Source: an uncultured Ruminococcus sp. (GTDB taxonomy: Bacteria; Bacillota; Clostridia; Lachnospirales; Lachnospiraceae). From it: a DNA stretch of 36,712 nt. The DNA lies in NCBI GenBank assembly GCA_900553885.1, contig USFD01000027.1, forward strand, positions 1 through 36,712, given 5' to 3'. The notes beneath the pieces are model-generated. The model ran no database searches and was not told the origin of the DNA. It saw nothing but the letters and a program-made list of their open reading frames with translations. Every line of letters begins with the position of its first letter. Position 1 is the first letter of the stretch. Made by a program: the position numbers and the translations under genes. Below, piece after piece: positions 32,100 through 36,712 of the stretch.

Positions 32100-32116
32100 A
32101 ACGATAACTCCTTCTC

Positions 32117-32145
32117 ACAGGACAGAATCATCTGCTTTGTCCTGT
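32117..32145 (-). other. Hairpin before the histidine kinase gene
   Basis: ACAGGACA and TGTCCTGT form a perfect 8-bp inverted repeat with a 13-base centre in the 116-base gap between permease and kinase. No U-tract follows on the minus strand, so it is not a simple terminator. It could set kinase levels or be a processing site. Confidence 0.45.
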
Positions 32146-32215
32146 CGTCTCACAAAATATCACTTTCTTTGTATTTGGCGCGCTTACCGCCTTCCGGTTC
32201 TCGGGAGAAATTCTT

Positions 32216-33076
32216 TCAGATATCTCTCCGTCTGAATACCACACAGGTCAGAGCCGTTACAGCCGCCCCGAACACAGCCGCTGTAGCCAGAGCAAACAGA
32301 TACTCCTTTCCGCCCCCGTTCATAGACAGAAGAGCGATCTTTCCTGTCACTGTATGTTCGATGATCTGAAAATCTTCTGCCCCCAGACTATGAATGACTT
32401 TATCAATTGCGCTGTAAAAAATAACGAGTACATTCATGGTCAGACAAATGGACAAAGTCATGCTGATTACATTATATTTCAGAATTACGGCCAGAGCCAT
32501 GGCAATCAGCACAAGTGCATAATGAAGAACCGTCTGCACACCCACATATTTCCATAACTGTGCTGCGTCTCCAACAATCAGATAGCCAAAACAGATCTTC
32601 TGGCAGACCGCCTGAAAAATCACATAAAGAGCCATGGAAAGTACTGTATATACCAGAAGCGCTGCCGCTCTGGACAGAATCAGTGACGACCTCTCCCGCA
32701 CCTGGCCGCCGATATTCTTGATATATCCGCTGCCGATATCTGCCGCAGAATACAGAACAGCAAAAATCAGAAAGAATAAAGCTGCAAATTTTGCCTGAAG
32801 GTTTGCATATATCTGGTCAAAAAGTGTTACTTTCTCTCCCGGCTGCGTAGGAATCATAACCTGCATTCCCATGTTGATCCTTTCTTCTTCCTGTTCCTCT
32901 TCTCCTGCCGTTTCCCCCGGGTCCGTATTCTCCTGTGCCATCCTCTGAATAGACTGCAGATCTTCCCGGGACATATAAGTGGTAAAAAATACTGCTGCCG
33001 CCAGTACAATCCAGATTACATAGAGTGCCTTTGTATGAAACATCCTGTACAGATCCATTTTTATCATATTAAGCAT
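32216..33076 (-). CDS. ABC-2 type transporter permease
   Basis: A 286-residue membrane protein with about six membrane segments and a hydrophilic outer loop rich in Glu (EEEQEEERINMGM) after the first segment, as in BcrB/LanF-type permeases of bacitracin and lantibiotic protection transporters. I chose the ATG at 33076 (MLNMIKMDLYRMF) because GGAGG lies 8 bases upstream. A GTG three codons earlier abuts that sequence. It overlaps the ATPase stop by 8 bases, so the two are coupled. The peptide substrate is not known. Confidence 0.87.
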   Translation of the reverse strand: MLNMIKMDLYRMFHTKALYVIWIVLAAAVFFTTYMSREDLQSIQRMAQENTDPGETAGEEEQEEERINMGMQVMIPTQPGEKVTLFDQIYANLQAKFAALFFLIFAVLYSAADIGSGYIKNIGGQVRERSSLILSRAAALLVYTVLSMALYVIFQAVCQKICFGYLIVGDAAQLWKYVGVQTVLHYALVLIAMALAVILKYNVISMTLSICLTMNVLVIFYSAIDKVIHSLGAEDFQIIEHTVTGKIALLSMNGGGKEYLFALATAAVFGAAVTALTCVVFRRRDI

Positions 33077-33986
33077 GGCTGGCACCTCCTGTCAGATTCA
33101 GAAAATAATTTTCAAGTTCCTCGCTGGTAACCGCAATTCCTCTGACCGGAACGCCTGCTCTGGCCAGCGCCATATTCAGTACGTCACTTTCGTTCAAACG
33201 TTCAAATACATGTATATGATGTTTATCTGTCACCTGATAACTGGTAAATCCCATGCGATCCAGCACAGGGATTGCCGCCTCCGGGCACTCCAGCGTAATC
33301 TCGATCCTCTCACTGCAGCGCTTCATCAGTTCATCTCTGGTCAGCTCCTGCAGGAGGACGCCATTGTGTATAATACCGTAATCTGTAGCAATTTTGGAAA
33401 GTTCTTCCAGAATGTGGCTGGATATCAGCACGGTCATATTTCTCTGGTCACAGAGAGACTGTATCGTATCTCTGACTTCCGCAATCCCCTGCGGATCCAG
33501 GCCGTTAATCGGTTCGTCCAGTACAAGCAGGTCCGGTTCTCCCACAAGCGCCAGGCCGATTCCCAGGCGCTGTTTCATTCCCAGGGAGAAATGCTTTGTT
33601 TTCTTCTTCCCCACATCTTTTAATCCGACTGTCTCCAGAATCTCCTCAATATATCCGGGTTTACTGATGCCAAACAGCCTGCATTTGATCTTCAGATTCT
33701 CATAGGCAGTCATATTTCCGTACAGTCCCGGCGCCTCAATCAGACATCCGATTCTGGAGCGCACTTCTTTCAATTCTTTTCCCTGATATCCGAACAGGGT
33801 TATCTCACCCTCTGTCGGTTTTGCCAGTCCGCTGATCATACGGAGGCAGGTTGTCTTTCCCGCTCCGTTTCTGCCGATAAAACCATATATAGCGCCCTTT
33901 TTAATATGAATGTTTACATGATCTACGGCTTTATGGCGTCCGTACCTTTTTGTCAGTCCGCTGGTCTGCAATAAGATCTCGCTCAT
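33069..33986 (-). CDS. ABC transporter ATPase, BcrA-like
   Basis: A 305-residue ABC ATPase: Walker A GRNGAGKTT, Q-loop region IGCLIEAPGLYGNMTAYENL, signature HFSLGMKQRLGIGLAL and Walker B LLVLDEPINGLDP. The signature starts FSLGM rather than LSGGQ, which is usual for the BcrA/lantibiotic-protection subfamily. A C-terminal domain of about 85 residues follows. I chose the ATG at 33986 because AAAGGAG lies 8 bases upstream. It pairs with the overlapping permease gene and lies downstream of the response regulator and its likely binding repeats. Confidence 0.92.
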   Translation of the reverse strand: MSEILLQTSGLTKRYGRHKAVDHVNIHIKKGAIYGFIGRNGAGKTTCLRMISGLAKPTEGEITLFGYQGKELKEVRSRIGCLIEAPGLYGNMTAYENLKIKCRLFGISKPGYIEEILETVGLKDVGKKKTKHFSLGMKQRLGIGLALVGEPDLLVLDEPINGLDPQGIAEVRDTIQSLCDQRNMTVLISSHILEELSKIATDYGIIHNGVLLQELTRDELMKRCSERIEITLECPEAAIPVLDRMGFTSYQVTDKHHIHVFERLNESDVLNMALARAGVPVRGIAVTSEELENYFLNLTGGASHA

Positions 33987-34088
33987 CTTCTTCTCTCCTT
34001 TTTTTCTTTTTATACAGACGGTCTCCGGAACATCTCTTTCCTGTATCACCGCTGTACTGTTATCATAGAGTACACTCCCTAATCAAAC

Positions 34089-34115
34089 GCAAATAAAAAG
34101 TAAAAAAAGAGTAAA
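34089..34115 (-). promoter_or_regulatory. 11-bp-phased repeats ahead of the ABC genes
   Basis: Three copies of G(C/T)AAA on the plus strand at 34089, 34100 and 34111 are phased at exactly 11 bp (TTTAC, TTTAC, TTTGC on the minus strand). OmpR-family regulators bind direct repeats with this spacing. They lie in the gap between the response regulator stop and the ABC ATPase start, about 100 bases before that start. A weak -10 such as TATGAT lies downstream, without a good -35, as is common for activated promoters. Confidence 0.5.
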
Positions 34116-34117
34116 GA

Positions 34118-34807
34118 TTACGGATGAAGCCGGTAACCGATTCCCCATACAGTCTCAATATACTCTTCCGGGGTCACAGCCTTGATTTTCTTACGGATAT
34201 TGCTGATGTGAACATCCAGAGTTTTCGTTTCTCCAATATAGGGTTCTTCCCAGGCATATTCAAAAATGTCCTCTTTACTGTATACCTGTTTCGGATGGCG
34301 GATCAGAAGTTCCAGAATAGCAAACTCCTGCTTTGTGATCTTTGGGAGAGTTTTCCCTTCAATCATTACCTGCCGCGCCGTCTTATCCAGAACCATACCG
34401 CGGTAAATAAGTCTGTCTGATTCCTGTTCTTTTACCGCGTGCCTTAACTGCACCTGAATCCGCGCAAGCACTTCCGGTATCTCGAATGGCTTGGTAATAT
34501 AATCGTCTGCACCTCCGGTAAGCACGCTGATCTTATCATCCAGTTCATCTTTCGCTGTCAGTACAATCACGGGAATATCGCTTTCTGAGCGAATGACGGA
34601 GAGCAGTTCTTCTCCGGACATCCCGGGCAGCATCAGGTCCAGAAGAATCAGTGCAAATTTCTTCTCTTTCATGCCCAGCAGCATCTTACCTTCTGTTCCG
34701 GAATATGCCTGTACTGCATTATACCCTGCTTTGGAAAGGGCAGTATACAGGAGCTGACTGATATCTGCATCATCTTCTATAATGAGTATTGTCCTCTTCT
34801 CTTCCAT
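34118..34807 (-). CDS. OmpR/PhoB-family response regulator
   Basis: A 229-residue regulator. The receiver domain has the acidic pair in LIIEDDADIS, the phosphorylated Asp in LILLDLMLPGMSG, the Thr in VIVLTAKDEL and the Lys in DDYITKPFEIPE. The C-terminal winged helix ends YIETVWGIGYRLHP. It is likely phosphorylated by the kinase at 31197-32099 and activates the ABC genes that lie between them. The order regulator, ATPase, permease, kinase is typical of peptide-antibiotic response modules. GGAG lies 10 bases before the ATG. Confidence 0.94.
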   Translation of the reverse strand: MEEKRTILIIEDDADISQLLYTALSKAGYNAVQAYSGTEGKMLLGMKEKKFALILLDLMLPGMSGEELLSVIRSESDIPVIVLTAKDELDDKISVLTGGADDYITKPFEIPEVLARIQVQLRHAVKEQESDRLIYRGMVLDKTARQVMIEGKTLPKITKQEFAILELLIRHPKQVYSKEDIFEYAWEEPYIGETKTLDVHISNIRKKIKAVTPEEYIETVWGIGYRLHP

Positions 34808-34858
34808 GTATCATTTTCTCCATCTGTTCTGTCTTATCTGGTATTTTATCATTCAGAG

Positions 34859-34887
34859 AGTATATCACATTCCGGATCGTACAACAA
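34859..34887 (-). promoter_or_regulatory. Possible promoter of the response regulator gene
   Basis: TTGTTG (34887-34882) and TATACT (34864-34859) with a 17-base spacer, between the upstream terminator and the regulator gene. The -35 is poor, so basal expression would be low. Confidence 0.5.
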
Positions 34888-34897
34888 GAAAAGGGGA

Positions 34898-34953
34898 TAA
34901 AAAGAGGAGCTGTTGCTCCATAGATGATAGCTTATCTATTTTACAACAGCTCC
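34898..34953 (-). terminator. Terminator of the GGGtGRT operon
   Basis: A perfect 10-bp stem (GGAGCTGTTG / CAACAGCTCC) with an inner ATAGAT/ATCTAT helix, followed on the minus strand by TCTTTTTAT. It lies about 20 bases after the GGGtGRT stop. Confidence 0.9.
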
Positions 34954-34974
34954 TTTATAGGATCTCTTATCTTC

Positions 34975-35985
34975 TTAGAACTTGCCAGCCTTTGCTGCTT
35001 CCTCTACAGAAACTGCAACTGCAACTGTCATACCAACCATCGGGTTGTTTCCTGCACCGATCAGACCCATCATCTCAACGTGAGCCGGTACAGAAGAAGA
35101 ACCTGCGAACTGAGCATCAGAGTGCATACGTCCCAGTGTATCTGTCATACCGTAGGAAGCCGGTCCTGCTGCCATGTTGTCCGGATGAAGGGTACGTCCT
35201 GTACCGCCGCCGGATGCAACGGAGAAGTATTTCTTTCCTGCCTCTACGCACTCTTTCTTATATGTACCTGCTACCGGATGCTGGAAACGTGTCGGGTTTG
35301 TTGAGTTACCTGTGATAGAAACATCTACGCCCTCTTTCCACATGATAGCAACGCCTTCGCGTACATCGTTGGCTCCGTAGCAGTTTACCTTTGAACGGAG
35401 GCCGTCAGAATATGCTGTACGGGAAATTTCTTTCAGTTCTCCTGTATAATAGTCATAATCTGTCTGTACGTATGTAAATCCATTGATTCTGGAAATGATC
35501 TTTGCAGCGTCTTTTCCAAGACCGTTCAGGATAACGCGGAGCGGTTTTTTACGAACCTTGTTTGCTTTCTCTGCGATACCGATCGCACCCTCTGCTGCAG
35601 CAAAGGACTCATGTCCTGCCAGGAAGCAGAAGCAGTCTGTTGACTCTTCAAGAAGCATTTTACCAAGATTACCGTGTCCAAGACCAACTTTACGCTGATC
35701 AGCAACAGATCCCGGAATACAGAAAGCCTGAAGGCCTTCTCCGATTGCTGCAGCTGCGTCTGCCGCTCTCGTGCAGCCTTTCTTAATTGCGATTGCTGCG
35801 CCGGTGATGTATGCCCAGCATGCATTTTCAAAGCAGATCGGCTGAATGCTTTTGATCTGATTGTAAACGTCCAGTCCGGCATCCTTTGTGATCTTTTCAG
35901 CTTCTTCCAGGGAAGCGATGCCGTAGCTGTTTAAAACTTCATTGATTTTATCAATTCTTCTTTCATATGATTCAAATAAAGCCAT
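34975..35985 (-). CDS. GGGtGRT-family protein
   Basis: A 336-residue protein of the family named after its motif, present here as GGGTGRT at residues 259-265 in KKYFSVASGGGTGRTLHPDN. Other conserved-looking parts are AFCIPGSVADQRKVGLGHGN, FLAGHESFAAAEGAIGIAEK and NSTNPTRFQHPVAGTYKKEC. There are eight cysteines, including CFC at 118-120. No membrane segment. The family's biochemical function is not established to my knowledge. The gene directly upstream encodes a NifU-like scaffold, which hints at iron-sulfur chemistry. The ATG has AGGAGG 8 bases upstream, and a strong terminator follows. Confidence 0.9.
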   Translation of the reverse strand: MALFESYERRIDKINEVLNSYGIASLEEAEKITKDAGLDVYNQIKSIQPICFENACWAYITGAAIAIKKGCTRAADAAAAIGEGLQAFCIPGSVADQRKVGLGHGNLGKMLLEESTDCFCFLAGHESFAAAEGAIGIAEKANKVRKKPLRVILNGLGKDAAKIISRINGFTYVQTDYDYYTGELKEISRTAYSDGLRSKVNCYGANDVREGVAIMWKEGVDVSITGNSTNPTRFQHPVAGTYKKECVEAGKKYFSVASGGGTGRTLHPDNMAAGPASYGMTDTLGRMHSDAQFAGSSSVPAHVEMMGLIGAGNNPMVGMTVAVAVSVEEAAKAGKF

Positions 35986-36057
35986 TTATATATCCTCCTG
36001 ATTTATTTACCTTTGTTGAGATTACCTTTTAAAATCGTCCCTATCCGCCAGACGGTA

Positions 36058-36712
36058 TTACTCTTTACGCGGATCGATGATCTTCACTGCATCATCAACA
36101 CGGCCATACTGTCCTTTTGCTTTCTCCCAAGCTTCGTTCGGTGTATCGCCTGCTTTGACAAAGTCCGTGAATTTTCCAAGGCTGACAAACTGATATCCGA
36201 TAATCTCATCCTTGTCATCGAGAGCGATACCTGTTACATAACCTTCAGCCATCTCAAGGTAACGAGGACCTTTTGCAAGTGTACCGTACATAGTACCAAC
36301 CTGAGAACGAAGTCCTTTTCCAAGGTCTTCCAGTCCTGCGCCGATTGCAAGTCCGTCTTCGGAAAATGCGCTCTGTGTTCTTCCGTATACGATCTGCAGG
36401 AACAGTTCTCTCATTGCTGTATTGATTGCATCACAGACAAGGTCTGTGTTTAATGCCTCTAAGATAGTTTTTCCCGGAAGGATCTCAGATGCCATAGCAG
36501 CGGAATGTGTCATTCCTGAACATCCGATAGTCTCTACCAGTGCCTCCTGAATGATACCTTCTTTCACATTCAGAGTAAGTTTACATGCTCCCTGCTGAGG
36601 TGCACACCAGCCAATGCCATGTGTAAAACCGGAAATATCTTTGATCTCCTTTGCTTTTACCCATTTTGCCTCTTCCGGGATCGGAGCTGGTCCGTGATTT
36701 GCGCCCTGCGCT
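36058..36712 (-). CDS. NifU-like iron-sulfur scaffold protein, 5' end cut by window
   Basis: About 218 residues are visible and the frame runs off the right edge, so the start lies outside. The visible part has cysteines spaced as in a NifU/IscU-like scaffold: GWCAPQQGAC and then ETIGCSGMTHSAAMAS, followed by a helical segment (DLVCDAINTAMRELFLQIVY). A second half of unclear fold follows (YLEMAEGYVTGIALDDKDEI), longer than classical IscU. The GTG at 36567 is internal, not the start, because sensible coding continues upstream (FTHGIGWCAP). It precedes the GGGtGRT gene by 72 bases with no terminator, so the two form an operon. Confidence 0.8.
   Translation of the reverse strand, partial: AQGANHGPAPIPEEAKWVKAKEIKDISGFTHGIGWCAPQQGACKLTLNVKEGIIQEALVETIGCSGMTHSAAMASEILPGKTILEALNTDLVCDAINTAMRELFLQIVYGRTQSAFSEDGLAIGAGLEDLGKGLRSQVGTMYGTLAKGPRYLEMAEGYVTGIALDDKDEIIGYQFVSLGKFTDFVKAGDTPNEAWEKAKGQYGRVDDAVKIIDPRKE

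Noticed and set aside
34975..35985. Plus-strand frames opposite the GGGtGRT gene
   Set aside because: They are shadows of a conserved gene with a strong ribosome binding site and terminator on the minus strand.

Overview
The window looks like the chromosome of an anaerobic, spore-forming member of the Clostridia, most likely a Lachnospiraceae-type gut bacterium. The reasons are mid-range GC content, strong GGAGG-type ribosome binding sites, consensus sigma-A promoters with 17-bp spacers, the sporulation pair gpr-spoIIP next to rpsT, a GGGtGRT-family gene, a ferredoxin-like aldo/keto reductase and an LPXTG-like surface glycosidase. This placement is inference from gene content. Nearly every gene lies on the minus strand, so transcription runs from high to low coordinates. 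The exceptions are rpsT and one acidic membrane protein gene. I saw no rRNA, tRNA, CRISPR array or insertion sequence, and no gene-free stretch longer than 300 bases.

Region 1 to 9,700 is housekeeping. It holds the rimP-nusA-ylxR-ylxQ operon (ylxQ is cut by the window edge), then the parE-parC topoisomerase pair, then gpr and spoIIP with the divergent rpsT. Convergent rpsT and a MATE gene share one terminator hairpin.

Region 9,686 to 16,490 mixes branched-chain amino acid synthesis (ilvN, ilvC) with export and stress functions: two MATE transporters and a Uup-type ABC-F ATPase. It is rich in RNA-level signals. A consensus promoter drives ilvN, with an inverted repeat at the predicted start of transcription. 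A terminator sits between ilvN and ilvC. A perfect promoter is followed by a leader terminator ahead of the second MATE gene. A 21-bp terminator hairpin ahead of uup contains the uup ribosome binding site and overlaps a possible uup promoter.

Region 16,487 to 21,606 encodes envelope and unassigned functions. A family 2 glycosyltransferase, a permuted papain-like (NlpC/P60-type) protein and a polytopic UPF0104/MprF-like membrane protein form one operon. Next come a small membrane protein, an acidic four-helix membrane protein on the plus strand, and a tyrosine-recombinase-like protein that has lost most catalytic residues.

Region 21,800 to 28,700 holds a 1420-residue secreted, cell-wall-anchored GH3 glycosidase with many accessory domains and a ten-unit tandem repeat. 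Directly upstream is a lipoprotein gene with a C-terminal rhodanese domain that is broken by a single frameshift. A ferredoxin-type aldo/keto reductase follows.

Region 28,900 to 34,900 carries two compact modules. One is flavoprotein, small XRE-type regulator, SPFH/band-7 membrane protein and ribbon-helix-helix protein, with a palindromic operator over the promoter in front of the SPFH gene. The other is response regulator, ABC ATPase, ABC permease and histidine kinase, arranged like peptide-antibiotic sensing and detoxification modules, with 11-bp-phased repeats in front of the ABC genes. The window ends with a GGGtGRT-family gene preceded by a NifU-like scaffold gene that runs off the edge.

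The best leads for something undescribed are the promoter/terminator/RBS overlap at uup, the leader terminator of the second MATE gene, the XRE-SPFH-RHH unit, the inactive-looking recombinase and the GGGtGRT/NifU-like pair.
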